This document shows, in pieces, positions 48,797-60,157 of a stretch of DNA of 64,000 nt. The notes beneath the pieces were generated by a model. The model had not been told where the DNA came from and ran no database searches. It saw only the letters and a list, made by a program, of their open reading frames with translations. This DNA is from Eudorina sp. 2006-703-Eu-15 (taxonomy: Eukaryota > Chlorophyta > Chlorophyceae > Chlamydomonadales > Volvocaceae). Position 1 is the stretch's first letter. Each line of letters starts with the position of its first letter. The stretch lies in contig BDSI01000121.1 in the NCBI GenBank assembly GCA_003117195.1, positions 186,001 through 250,000 of the forward strand. Direction: 5' to 3'. Position numbers and translations under genes: made by a program.

Positions 48797-51700
48797 CGTG
48801 TCATGCGCATCCAGCCAGTCCGCCCACCTACCCCCCTCCCGCCCCGACCCACGCTACCCATCCGCCCCATCTGCCCCATGTGCTTGCGCTTCTGCCCAAC
48901 GGCCCCTACCGCACATCTACCCATCCGCCCATTCCTCCCTTCCTCCCGCCCCACCATCCGCCCTTCTTCCCGCCCCACCACCCACCCCCCGCCCCCCGGG
49001 CCGGCCCCCCCCGCCCCCAGCGCCTCACACACATTTGGCAGCGACGCGTATCTCACGGGCGCCAGCCTCCACCTGTGCTCCCCGCTGGTCCGCACCATGA
49101 AGGGGTCCAGCAGGTCGATGGTGTCCACCAGCAGCTGCTGCAGCAGCAGCAGTCGGGTCCAGGGGTTGACGGGGAAGGGGCTGCAGCCGGGCCAGCCGCC
49201 GGGGGTGCCTATCAGGGACATCTGTCCAACGGGGGGGGGAGGGGAGGCGCGGCGGAGAGGGACAGAGAGGGGGGCAGAGGCGGGGAGAGGGGTAAAAAGG
49301 AAACAGAGAGGGGTATAGGAAATTGGTAGGGGAGGTAGAGAGAGGGGGGAAGGAGGGTTAGGGTGTAAGTTAGGGTCTTGAGCAGGGTTGGAGGGTTGAA
49401 GTTGGGGTTGCGGTTCGGCCCTGGCCGAATTTCGTGATTGATAAGGGGTTCGGAGTTGAGGCCGGTGTTGGGATCTGGCCTCCAGATAGGGGGCCGGCCA
49501 ACGAGTACCCGCCCGGGCAGCTGCTCTGGCCGGGGGCTTGAGAAGCGGTGGTGGCCCCGGCCGCCCGTACCGTACGGCATCTGCCTCCTGCGCGAGCTGC
49601 CCTAGGCAGCCTGCACTCCGCGGCACTGCACCACGGCCCGTCCGTTGCCCCTACCGACCCTCGGGTCCCTTCCCGCGGCCCTCCCTCGCCCCCTGCCGCC
49701 GCCGCCGCCGCCGCCGCCGTCCCCCCTCGACCCTTGGGTCGGTTCGGAAACTTCGGATCAGCTGCCTCGGCCGCTCGACCGACCCACGGGCCGGCAAGTC
49801 TCTCTCACCAGGTCCTGGAAGATGGGCTGCAGCCAGGCCGCGAACGACTCGTCCGTGTAGAAGCGCCGGTAGAAATCCGAGTACGACGTTGTGTAATGCC
49901 GGGAGGCGCCTGGTGGGGGCCCAGGGGACGTCATGGGGGCGTGTTGAGTGATGCGGTGTGGCGGGCCAGGACGGGGCCAGGACGGGAAGTTTGTGTTTGT
50001 ATGCCGGGAGCGGGGTGTAGGATACTGTACGACCGCCAACGCCGACCCACGGGTCATTGCACCTCACACGCGCCGTGTCACTGCATGCGCTGCTTCCCTC
50101 CCTCCCTCCCTCTCATTTAATCCCTGCCTCCCTCGCTCCGTCTCACACACTCACTCACACACTCACTCACACACTCACTCACTCACACACTCACTCACAC
50201 TCACTCACTCACACACTCACTCACTCACACACTCACTCACTCACCGACCGGCGTGATGATCATGAAGCTGCCCACCGCCCTCTGGGTGCCTCGGGACATG
50301 TGCAACGTGTTGCCGCCCGGCCAGCAAGACCCGGGGGCCCCCCCGTCGCCGCCGCCGCCGCCGGTTTCACCAGCGCCGCTGGTGCTGGCTCCGGCCCCGC
50401 TGCGCTGCCGGTCACTGCTACTGCCGTTGCCGTAGCTGCTACTGCCACTGGATATGGTGCCGGATTGCCCCACGTCCACGTACCCGTTTCCATTGCCGTT
50501 GCCGTGACCGTTCCCGTTGTCGTAACCGTTACCGTTGCTGCTGCTCACACCGTTGCCGTTGAAGCCGTTAGAAGTGCTGCTGGACGCTTGAGCGCTGTTG
50601 TTGCTGCTGCTGTCGCCGCTATCTGGTGTAATGGTGGTGCTGCTGCTACTGCTACTGCTGCTACTGCTGCTGGTGACGGGTGCGCCCGAAGACACTGATG
50701 GTACCCCCTTGAATAGGGACACGAGGGCCAGCCACCACTCGCCGTCCGCCCCTCCAGCCGCCGACCCCGTCCCCGTCGGCTGCAACGATTTGGCGATGTC
50801 CGCGTACGGCACTCCCGGCCGGCTCCGCGCGCCCGGATGGTCCCGGTTGTCGCCCTCGTCGTACCAGGCCTGCCGTACAGGCACGGAAGGGACAGCTCGG
50901 CGACACGCGCGGCGATGGCGATGGCGATACACACACGGGGTGGCACGGAGGACCAGCACCCCAGCGGGCGACCTCTTGTCACCGCCGGGAACCCACGGGT
51001 CACCAAGCCAGCGCCGGGAACCCACGGGTCACCAAGCCAGCGCCGGGAACCCACGGGTCACCAAGCCAGCGCTGGGAACCCACGGGTCACCAAGCCAGCG
51101 CCGGGAACCCACGGGTCACCAAGCCAGCGCTGGGAACCCACGGGTCACCAAGCCAGCGCCGGGAACCCACGGGTCACCAAGCCAGTGCCGGGAACCCACG
51201 GGTCACCAAGCCAGCGCCGGGAACCCACGGGTCACCAAGCCAGCGCCGGGAACCCACGGGTCACCAAGCCAGTGCCGGGAACCCACGGGTCACCAAGCCA
51301 GTGCCGGGAACCCACGGGTCACCAAGCCAGCGCCGGGAACCCACGGGTCACCAAGCCAGCGCCGGGGACAGACATCCTCTCAAAACCCGCATCCCTCCAC
51401 GCCCACGATTTGCGATGACCAGCTGCGACCTACCCAGCTGCGACCTACCCAGCTGCGACCTACCCAGCTGCGACCTACCCAGCTGCGACCTACTCAGCTG
51501 CGACCTACCCAGCTGCGGCCCCCCGGCTGCCCTCTGTCTCCCCCTGTCCCCCTCCGCGTGCACCTGCGGCCCGCTGGATCCTCACGTCGCCATTGCCAGT
51601 CCGGAGCCTCCTCGCCGTCCCCCCCATCCTGCCTTGCCCGAGGTCGAACGATCCCACACCCAGGGCCCCAAGGGCCCCAGTGTGCCCCGGGCCCGAGGGC

Positions 51701-53490
51701 CTGTCCCCGCACCCCCCCACCACCTGCAGCGCCCCCCCTCCCCCCCACCTGCAGCGCCGAGGGGTGGGCACACATGATGAAGCGGAAGCCCTCCAGCAGG
51801 TTGGCCAGCGTGTCCGTACCCTGGGGGGGGGGGCCGAGGGAGGGCAAGGGTGGGTGGGCGAGGGTGAGCAAGCGGGCCATGTGGGGGGTGGGTGAGGTGA
51901 CCAGGTGCCGTACGCATCCGCCTGTATCCGACGTGAACCAGTGGTGCCGCATCCCACCCTCGTGACGACCACCACCACCACCACCACGCGGTTCCTATAC
52001 CCCCCACCCGTCAAGCCTGTCTAGATTTTTGGACATCCAGCCACCCACTGCCCGCCGGTCACCCACTGCCCGCCGGTCACCCACTCGCTGCCAACCAGCC
52101 ACTGCCCGCCGGTCACCCACTGCCCGCCGGTCACCCACTCGCTGCCAACCAGCCACTGCCAGCCAGCCAGCCTTCCCCAGCCGCCACCAACCAGTCAGCC
52201 GGCCGCCCCACATAGAGCCAGGCACCCAGCCATTCTCCAGCCGCCCACTCCCAGCCAGCCCCCTTTGTCAATCAAGACAACGAAACCGTGAAAAAATCAC
52301 GAGCCAGCCCCCCCCAGCCCAGCCCCCCAAGCCCTGCCCCCCCCCAGCCCCCAAGCCCTGCCCCTCCCCCAGCCCCGTCCGCCTACCTGCGGGTTGCCCT
52401 GCTGCAGGAAGGACCTCTCCCGGGGGCCCTCCCGCCGCACCAGCTCCACAAAGCCCAGGAACTGCGCGATGGTGAACAGCGTGTACACCACCTCCTCCTC
52501 CACCACTCCGCGCCCGCCGCCCCGCGCGGTGCGCCCCGTGGCCACCGCCACCAGCCGCGACTCCAGGTCCACAGCCGCCTCCAGCAGCGGGCCGCGGTAC
52601 CTTGCCACGATGGAGCGCATCTCCTTGACCTGCACGGCGGCCTGCCGCTCGCGCTCCACCTGAGGGGGGTGGTTTGGGGTGGTGGTTAGGGGTGGATGGT
52701 GGTGGTGGGTAAGGATGGTGGGCAGTTGGCGGTGGGCAGTGGTGGTGGTTGGTGGTGGTAAGTGGTGGCAGGCGGTGGGACGGGAGCGGGTTTGGCGAGG
52801 AAGGCTTCACACCATAAGACATGTGTGAAGGCGGCGATGCGTTGGGATGGCTGGCCACTGCGTCATTGCGTCAGTGTCGGCGGCGAAGGCGGCGCGGGCG
52901 GCGCCGGCCATCCCCTCCGCCGCTGCTGCCGCGGGGCAGCACGACGGTTCAAGTTCCGGCGTGCTGTGCTGCGTACACGCCTGCTCATGCTTGGCATGGG
53001 GCGCGCGCTGTTGCTGGCCCGTTCCAGTGAAGTAACTACGACATTACCACGCCCGCCGCTTGCACGGCTGGCCACATTGCTGATCGCGGAAGCCGCTCAT
53101 CAGGGCTCACCTGCTTGGCCAAGTCAGCGCGTTTCCGCTCCGTCAAGAGACCACCGTACAAGTTGATGCTGACTGATGATACCGCAATGACAGCGGTGAG
53201 AACACTAGACAAAAAATGGACGGGGCAGATGGGAAGGGAATAAGTGCTTGGAGTGGGCAAATGCTGCTGCATGCTCGCACGTCGTACCTGGCGACTCCCG
53301 GGGACAGAAGGTTCGTAAAAGCCTCCATCTCGTCAAACATTGCGCGAGTGACCAATCGTGACCGCCCAGACGGCCGTTTGAGCCCAGGGCAGCACACGCT
53401 GCGCGCTTTGCCATGAGAGTTCGGGTGTGTGGTTTGCAGGCGCGAATGAAAGGAAGAGTTTCCACTGCATAAGCGCTTCATTGCGACCAA
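46682..53490 (-). CDS. Conserved membrane protein of unknown function (plant/algal family)
   Basis: Nine exons (minus), all GT-AG and in phase, 746 residues: 53490-53288, 53204-53111, 52659-52387, 51820-51749, 50869-50245, 49909-49809, 49221-49057, 47760-47689 and 47317-46682. The N-terminus is basic and Ser/Arg-rich like a plastid transit peptide, followed by one hydrophobic segment (VLTAVIAVSSVSINLYGGLL, 69-88). Then come RYRGPLLEAAVDLESRL, VVYTLFTIAQFLGFVELVRR, TLANLLEGFRFIM, MSRGTQRAVGSFMI, YSDFYRRFYTDESFAAWLQP, LLLLQQLLVDTIDLLDPF and ESYKERLRALESLVDTA. From memory these match, in order, an uncharacterised membrane-protein family of land plants and algae (RYR.PLL..A.DLQSRL, RGEQRAIGE, LVDLIDFLDP). 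An Asn/Gly/Ser linker (NGNGYDNGNGHGNGNGNG) interrupts exon 5. The last 200 residues are low-complexity. No enzymatic motif is seen. Confidence 0.75.
48680..48730 (+). repeat. Copy of the short dispersed repeat in intron 7
   Basis: GCATGTCACGCAC followed by TCCTGTTCTGCCTGC. Flanking CACACA-rich DNA (47910-48030, 48640-48795) carries two related ACACACAACAATTT and ACAACGGTTTGG phrases, so the repeat may be part of a longer degenerate element. Confidence 0.6.
48764..48796. repeat. (CA)n microsatellite
   Basis: About 15 CA dinucleotides in the same intron. Confidence 0.95.
50145..50245. repeat. CACACTCACTCA repeat at the exon 5 donor
   Basis: Repeats of ACTC/ACAC over about 100 bp run directly into the minus-strand donor at 50244, so the first bases of the intron (GTGAGTGAGTGAG) are themselves repeat. 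Confidence 0.9.
50988..51365. repeat. 29-bp minisatellite in intron 4
   Basis: About 13 units of CGCCGGGAACCCACGGGTCA followed by CCAAGCCAG. Units differ only at one or two positions (CGCC, CGCT or TGCC). Noncoding, although open frames run through it. Confidence 0.96.
51418..51520. repeat. 15-bp minisatellite (CAGCTGCGACCTACC)n in intron 4
   Basis: Six to seven units in the same intron as the 29-bp array. Confidence 0.93.
52030..52165. repeat. Higher-order repeat of CACTGCCCGCCGGTCACC in intron 3
   Basis: A block of CACTGCCCGCCGGTCACC (x2) plus CACTCGCTGCCAACCAGC is itself duplicated. Confidence 0.9.
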
Positions 53491-54346
53491 GACTGATGTG
53501 CAGAAGTGCGCTAATAGGCGACGAGATAGTGTGTCAGCAAACTAGCCATTGTCACTTTACATCCAAACATTATACAAGTGTAAAAACTCTTTCAAGAAAC
53601 GTTCACTGACGTTCGAAAGGGTGAAAAACATATGGCAACTGAAAAGCTAAATGTATGCAAACCGACGGCCGTACACGTCAGAAAACCTACCACTTTTACA
53701 ACGTACCTTGTAAGTGACCTTTCCCAGCTTTCTGCCGTGCACGCCGTCGCATAAGCTGCCTTCATTTGATTGTGTCTGGTCATTTCAGTCGCGGGTCCAT
53801 GCTTCACCACAGGTCCGGTAAATACCTGAGCGTTGTCTCCATCGGCACCAGTACCGAAACTGACCGTTGCCCAACCTCCTCATCAATCTCTCCTCAGGTT
53901 CTTGTCCAGCCACATACGATTCAACAAAGGGCACCCGCGCTGCCGGCGTGGATCGTCATACGAGCACGTAGACCGTCGTACAAATCGCCAGGCTTCGCCC
54001 CTTCGCTTCCCCTTTGCTTTCCAAATTTGCCAGCACAAGGAAAGCTACTGAGATGGTGCTGAGCACAACTGAACTTCAGCTGAGCACATACCCTTCCGCG
54101 GAACCACCGAAGCATGATGACTCCCCTGCACCCTGGTAGAAACCTTATCTGTCATAGCATTTTGCTCGGCTGTCCCGAATGCTTACTATCAGAATGCTGG
54201 CATGACGACATCAGAGGCACGGCATGTCGTTCCCGCGCGCTCCAGGTTGGTTTCTGCGTTGCCAAGACTGCCATGATCAAGTTAAGTGTGTCGTCAAATA
54301 CAATTCCACTTCTTTACAATTCTTTACTCAACACGTCCTGTCGAAT
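53491..54346. promoter_or_regulatory. Bidirectional promoter region between the membrane-protein gene and USB1
   Basis: About 856 bp separate two divergently transcribed start codons. Base composition is distinctly AT-richer than the genes. I see no motif I would name; the call rests on gene arrangement. Confidence 0.45.
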
Positions 54347-57300
54347 ATGGATCAACTATTGCAAGGTTACGCGTCTTCGGAGGACGAAGACAAGACGAGC
54401 AATGCTCCAAACGACAGAGATGCGCCAGAAATGAAGTCACAACATGTTAGCAACGCCAGCAAGGTCATCGAAGTAGGTGACAGCGACAGGGTGCTGCCCG
54501 AAGAACGTCGCCGTGCAAGCAAGCGGCCGAAGACCGAGCAAATCTCGTGCGCATCCCGGACTAAAAGGTACAGAGACAAATTTTCAAAATGGCGAGGTCG
54601 CAACAAACGCGCAGCCTCCTCCCCGGGAGCGACGCACCTGCCGGTTGTCGCTGGCCACCTGACGCACATGCCCGTTGCGCTGCGCAGCCCGGCGCGACCG
54701 CCTGCCGCGCTCCCTCCAGCAACCATGGCGGCGGCGGCGGCGGTGGCGCCCAGGACCCTTCTGCCCAACCCACTGGCACTGCTGGACGCCGGACCCGGTC
54801 AGGGTGAGCGGGTTGCGTTGCGGTCTTGGGCAGCGGTGCAGCACGCCAACCGGTACAGGCGGCCCTGGCGGTCCCTGGAGGTCCGGCGAGGCCGCCTGGC
54901 CAGGGGGATGTCACCGATGGCCCCCGCGGTCCGGCTTGACATCATTAACAAGAATGTGGGACAGGAAGGACGCACATGAATCGCTGGCCCCAACCTGCCT
55001 GATCCCGGGGTCCTTTGGGTAAATCCCGTGCCGGACGGACATCCTCTGAAACGTCTTCTCGAGTGTTGCTGTACCAGTACTTGATTGGCGGCAAGACGTC
55101 CATCGTCCGCGCCTGTCGGCCTCTCGCCATTCGCCTCCACCCACAGCACAGCTGGGACCCAAACCCGGTTTGCAGTTTTGCACCTCCCCACGCCGCCCTC
55201 TCCACCTCCCTCCAACCCCGCGCCACCCCGTGCAACTGTGAACCCCTTGTCATCCAGTAACTTGTCGCCCGCTCCTCCCATCCCCGGTTCGACTCCCGCC
55301 GCCCGCCACCCGCCACCCGCACCTGCACCCCAGACCTCCACAGCCTCGTGTCTCAGAGCGGCGCAGACGGGCGCTCATCTGCTCTCCCAGCCCCCGCCCC
55401 ATCCCGGGTGCGCACCTTCCCCCACGTCGTCGGCAACTTCCCCACTGTCGTACTGCTGCCAGGTGAGGCCGCACGCCACTTGACCTCCGATCGCCGAACC
55501 CCACTCGCCGTGAGTCCATGCCCCGTGGGTCCGGCACTCGGTCGTTGATCCAACCGTCCAACCCCACTGGCGCATTCCCCCCCATAAACATTCCCCCATA
55601 AGCAATCCCACATAAGCATTCCTCCCCATAAACAGGTCTTTACTTATCTTGTTTTTACTCTATTACCCTTGTTTAGTTAATGCACAGGAGGCAGGGGCGG
55701 ACTACTTAATGCCCGCGGGGCATCCCACGCGCGCGTCCTGTCATTTCTTGTTATCTCGTCGCCGCAGTGCCAGGGGCCGTGGAGGTGGAGGCACTCGATG
55801 GGGTGTACCGCAGAGTACGGCGGGTGCTGCCGGACCTGCAGCCCATGGCGCAGGAGGCGCCTCCAGAGGCCTTATACGGCAGTGGAGTCGCTGTCACTGG
55901 CCGCGGCGGAGGACAGCTCCAGGGCACCCTCGTCCAGCCGCACCGGGGTTACCACATCAGCCTCAGCCGTACCGTTGCCGTACGGCACCCGCAGATCGCC
56001 CCCCTGACATCGCTGCTGGCCGAGCGGCTGCGCGTGGTGGACAGGTCGGGACGAGGAAGAGCGGGGAGGGCGGGGTCACGACTGGGAGGAGGAAGGCCCT
56101 CGTAGCTATCGCAGAGGAAGAAACCCCTACAGCACAACAGCGCCGCTGTTGCGGGGTCGGTGGGCCTCAGAGAGCCCTACAACAGCACATCTGCTGTGCT
56201 GTCTGCTGTGCTGTGTTGTGCGAGTGTGTTTTCAGAAAGAGACCCGCCCGCGAGTATGCGAGTGTGGGTGTACTTTACCGCCGAGACTATACCACGATGT
56301 CCAAACAGCAGGGGGGGGCGGTAAGCCTGGGGTGGGAGAGACCCACCGCCAGGTCGCCTCTTTCCGCTTTGACGCCCTTGGACTGGCCCGCTCCTCGCCT
56401 CTCCTCATCCGCCCGCCCGCCCGCCCGCCCGTCTGTCCCCTCCCTGCAGCGGCTTCCGAGTGTCGCTGGAGGGCCTCCGCGCCTTCGCGAACGACGAGGG
56501 CTCCAGGTCGTTTGTATCCGTGATGGTGACCCACGGGTCGGAGCAGGTGAGGCCGGGGACAGACAGATGTCACGACGGGAGTCCCGCCGTGGATGTGAGC
56601 CATGTGTTTGTGTGTTTCTTAGGCAGGCAGAACAGGCACGCACAAAATGTGTTTTTGTGTGTGGGGGGGGGGAGGGGGCGGTGGTACTGGGTAGCCGCTC
56701 ACATGACGTGTTCAGCCGTCTGGCCGCCACCTCGGCGAGCCTGTATTGGTTGGTTGGCTGGTTGGTTGGTTGCATGACCGACTAGAGAGACGGCCCCATA
56801 CCCCACGGCCCCATACCCCACGGCCCCATACCCCACGGCCCCATACCCCACGGCCCCATACCCCACGGCCCCATACCCCACGGCCCCATACCCCACGGCC
56901 CCATACCCCACGGCCCCATACCCCACGGCCCCATACCCCACCCCCATACCCCACGGCCTCAATGACTGCACGCTGTCCGCAATGGCGCACTCCAGCAGAC
57001 CAGCACCCCGTCCGCCCGCCTGCCCGCCTCCCTCCCCGGCCCCGGCACACCGTACCACGACGGTCCTGCGACAGATCTGCGCGCTGATCCGGCAGGTCGA
57101 CTCGGCGTTCCAGCAGTACGGCCTTCCCTCCTTCCATGAGGTACGACAATCGTCTTGGAGGGCACAGAATGCATTGGGCTAACCAACCTGGACCCCCCCA
57201 TTCGCTGTCCCCGGTGTCCCCTGGTGAACAAAACCCCCTAGGTACCCGTCCCGCGCTGCCACTCCGCCGCCGCCGCCATCTCTCTCCGCAGGTGCCGTTG

Positions 57301-57802
57301 CCCCATGTATCCGTTGGCTGGCTCCCCGAGGACCAGCGCGAGCGGATCCAGGAGGCGCTGAGCAGGATGCGCCGCGGGGGTGGACCCGGCAAGGTGGTCG
57401 AGCAGGCGCCTGGGGAGCGACAAGCTGTTTCCCTAGCGTCGGAGGTCGTGTGCAGTTGGCAGGTTGGTACGAGTACGGCATTGCGCGGCCCTGGCAGCAG
57501 TGCAAAGAGGGGGAGAGAGAGGGAGGGAGAGAGGAGCGGGGCACGGCGGAGGTTTGCTAGAGAGTTGCGGCCGATCGGTTTGCGCTGCGCGGGGCGAATC
57601 CCGGTGGCAAGGTGCCCGGGCGAGGGCGTTGAAGATCTACCTAAACTAAATAAAATATTGTTGATGCTGTCAAGGTGGGCTTCCAAGCTGCACAGCCATG
57701 TCTTGACCCGCTGCCGTGGCGGCGTTTTTGTTTCTGCTCCGCCAGGCCACACGAGCCGTCTGCGTGGTGGGACAGCGGGAATACCGGGTGTGGTCGCCTT
57801 GA
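54347..57802 (+). CDS. USB1: U6 snRNA 3'-end exonuclease (phosphodiesterase) USB1
   Basis: USB1 (Mpn1) trims the oligo-U tail of U6 snRNA and leaves a protected end; it is nuclear and belongs to the 2H phosphoesterases. Eight exons, in phase, 358 residues: 54347-54567, 54688-54803, 55391-55462, 55768-56044, 56450-56546, 57075-57140, 57292-57462 and 57746-57802. Family blocks: MDQLLQGYASSEDED start, a basic NLS-like RRRASKRPK, LLPNPLALLDA, SRVRTFPHVVGNFPTVVLLP, GYHISLSRT (first HxS, H199/S201), FRVSLEGLRAFANDEGSRSF, IRQVDSAFQQYGLPSFHE, LPHVSVGW (second HxS, H288/S290) and ATRAVCVVGQREYRVW at the C-terminus. Both catalytic HxS motifs are intact. The donor of exon 4 is GTCGGG, a weak match. Intron 5 holds a 15-bp minisatellite and a dispersed-repeat copy. 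Confidence 0.9.
56605..56650 (-). repeat. Copy of the short dispersed repeat in USB1 intron 5
   Basis: On the minus strand: GTGCGTGCCTGTTCTGCCTG followed by CCTAAGAAACACAC. Confidence 0.5.
56788..56960. repeat. 15-bp minisatellite (CGGCCCCATACCCCA)n in USB1 intron 5
   Basis: About eleven units, almost perfect. The period is a multiple of three, so long frames cross it on both strands, but it is intronic. Confidence 0.95.
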
Positions 57803-58690
57803 CCAGGGCGCAGGGGCCCTCGTGGACTGGACTCTCGAACTGCGCGAACGCCGATGCCATTTATGAGGTAAAGTACGGAAGGCATTCATCACATCGCGCG
57901 GTGCCGAGGCGGGCAGCCGGTGCGCCAACCGCCAAGGCGATCGGAAACGGCTAACGGTAGACAGTTGGCTCGGTTTTCCGTCGGGCTGCTCGGACACACA
58001 GCCGGCGTTTCTGGCCCGAGGAACTATTTACCTATTTACCTTTTATTCGTGTATGAAACATGAGTATCGAGACAGGTTGACCTCGAAGCCGACTTCTTGA
58101 ATAAATAATAGCGATAGCAGGAGGAGGGGCCGAGGAAGTTCTCTTGACAAGGTGCTACAGCAAAATGGACAAAGACCAAGGATAATGGTGTTTTGGTGCA
58201 TTTTCTTCCAAGTCGTCCTTCGCATGCGAATTCGCTTGTCACGATCCGCACGAGTGACGAGACGTTCCTGGACGCATACAAGGTTCATATTGGCGAATTC
58301 ACTAAAACTGAATTATCTCAGAATTATCAAAATAATTGGGCACTACTTGACATTGCTGCACGATCAGCGAGTAAGATTTCCTGCGCCTGTTGCCCTTCAC
58401 AGCGGATAGTCCCAGTCGCACACCTGCTGTGGTGTCTCTGTACCAGCTGAGGCGCGTAGGTTTCCCAGACGAATAAAAAAATCTTGCACTTTCATGCCGC
58501 AGGTGGTGGACACATCATGCGATTTCGTCCCGGGACCAAGGCTCGCCGCGCGAGGTGGCACGGAACGAAGGCAAGCCTCTGCTTGCAGCTGCCTGCATAA
58601 TACGTCCCTCCGCAGTGTGCCTCGCCTCACACACGCCCCGTCCGATTAAACGCAACCCCCGCGTCCACGCCTCCCCATCCCTCTTCGCAG
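57803..58690. other. Spacer between USB1 and the coiled-coil gene; possible missed 5' exons
   Basis: Includes the USB1 3' UTR. A protein-like open stretch at about 58190-58380 and an acceptor-like GCCGCAG at 58496-58502 could be 5' exons of the next gene, but their phases do not join the first exon I can defend. Confidence 0.35.
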
Positions 58691-60157
58691 GACCTGCGGC
58701 CAGCACACCACCACCTCCGGCAGGCGGCCGTCGTTGCCGATCCCGGCCAACAATGGTCGAGGTCGAGGGCCGAGGTCACCGCGCTTCGGCTCCAACTGGT
58801 CACGTGCCAACAGAGGAACGAACGCCAGGTGCAGAACCGCAACTCCGTATATGCACCATCGAAATTCTACTTGCTGTTGAACGGCATCACGATTCCTGGC
58901 ACACACGGCGGGCACTGCGCCCTTCAGGCCTTGAGACCTGACAACTTATGAACTAGTCCGTGACCCTTTGATCTGGCTGCGTCCGGTGGGTAATTGCGAT
59001 GACTGCGATTGAGACCTGGGGCTAAGACCTGGCGAAGTTGCTGTCATGCTGGGCGACTGCAATATGCCGTTATCGCTTACACTGCCAGCCTCCGCCGCAG
59101 CTTCGTGTGGGCCGCCCTCCTGTGTCACCTCCTCCTCCTCCTCCTCCTCCTACAGGCACTGCAGTTGGCGGCCCTCCAGAGGGACCTGTCGGTGGAGCGA
59201 CGCGCCCACGCCGTCGCCCGGGAGGCCGCGGCGGATCACCTGGCGGCGCTGACGGCGGCGCGCCGGCAGCTGACGGAGGCGGCGGTGCTGGCGGAGATGG
59301 GGCTGGAGGCGGCGGAGGCGGCGGTGGCTGCGTTGGCGCGGGCTGCTCGTCGCGGCGCCCCCCGTGCGGAGGAGCGGGGGCGTGGACGGGTGGACGGAGA
59401 GCGGGTGGCGGAAGCGGAAGCGGTGAGCGGTTGGTATGTGTTCAGCAGGAGAATCCCCCCCACTCAAACCAGGTTTACAGCAGCATCCTGTGGTGGTGGT
59501 CGCCGTGCTGGACGTGTGCCCTCCTTTCCTTCCTTTGGGCGTGCGGTCTGTCACAGGGGATGTCGACTGTACCGCTGCTGTGTTTTGTGTCGTACACAGG
59601 GCGCCGTGCGAGATCAGAACCGGGGCCGCGGCCGCGACAGACGGGACGGTCGATCGCCGGGGATGCGGGAGGCGCGGGTGGGTTCGGAGGAGCTGGGGTG
59701 GCAGCCGACGGAGCGGCGGCAGTCGCAGCCGCGACAGCGGCGGCGCGCCGGCGGTGCGTCAGGATGGTCCGCTGGGTCGTCGTCTGTTGTACCAACATCT
59801 GCCGGCACATCCATCGCCGCCTCCGCCTCCGCAGCTGGCAGCGGCACCGCCGCCGCCACCGCGTCAGCCTTGCGCAGCGGCGGGGCAGAAGCTTCGAGAC
59901 GGTCACCGTCGGCAGCGATGCCGCCGCCGACGGCACCACCACCACCACAATCGCGGCCGCTGATATGGTGGCCCTCCTCCACCTTGCTGCGCTGCTTCCC
60001 CTCTGAATCGTCGGATCTGCCCGAGGACCTAGAAGCCCACACCACCGACCGCAGTGTGTGGCGAAGAAGCCGCTTGGGCGGTTGGGGTGACGAGGGCGAC
60101 GACGGCAGCAGCAACAGCAGCAGCGGCTCCGAGTGGGGTCTGGCCTTTCAGGAATAG
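58691..60157 (+). CDS. Coiled-coil protein, 5' end unresolved
   Basis: Three exons are supported: 58691-58828, 59156-59422 and 59600-60157, each starting and ending in phase 0 at GT-AG sites (321 residues shown). Exons 1 and 2 together form a continuous heptad-like helix: AEVTALRLQLVTCQQRNERQ, ALQLAALQRDLSVERRAHAV, then AREAAADHLAALTAARRQLT. Exon 3 is Arg/Gln/Ser/Ala-rich and ends in an acidic Ser/Gly tail (GDEGDDGSSNSSSGSEWG). No enzymatic domain is visible and I do not recognise the family. The first exon has no start codon, so at least one upstream exon is missing; 58100-58500 is the likely place. Confidence 0.6.

Noticed and set aside
50598..51965. Plus-strand 455-residue frame with GTHGSPSQ repeats
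   Set aside because: It is antisense to exon 5 of the membrane-protein gene and is sustained by the 29-bp array; no domain.
56712..57860. Minus-strand frame with a VWGRG repeat opposite USB1
   Set aside because: It is antisense to well-supported USB1 exons and owes its length to the 15-bp intronic array.
58503..58560. Candidate first exon (GTGGTGGACACATCATGC...) for the coiled-coil gene
   Set aside because: It has a plausible acceptor, but its only nearby donor leaves phase 1, which does not fit the phase-0 exon at 58691.
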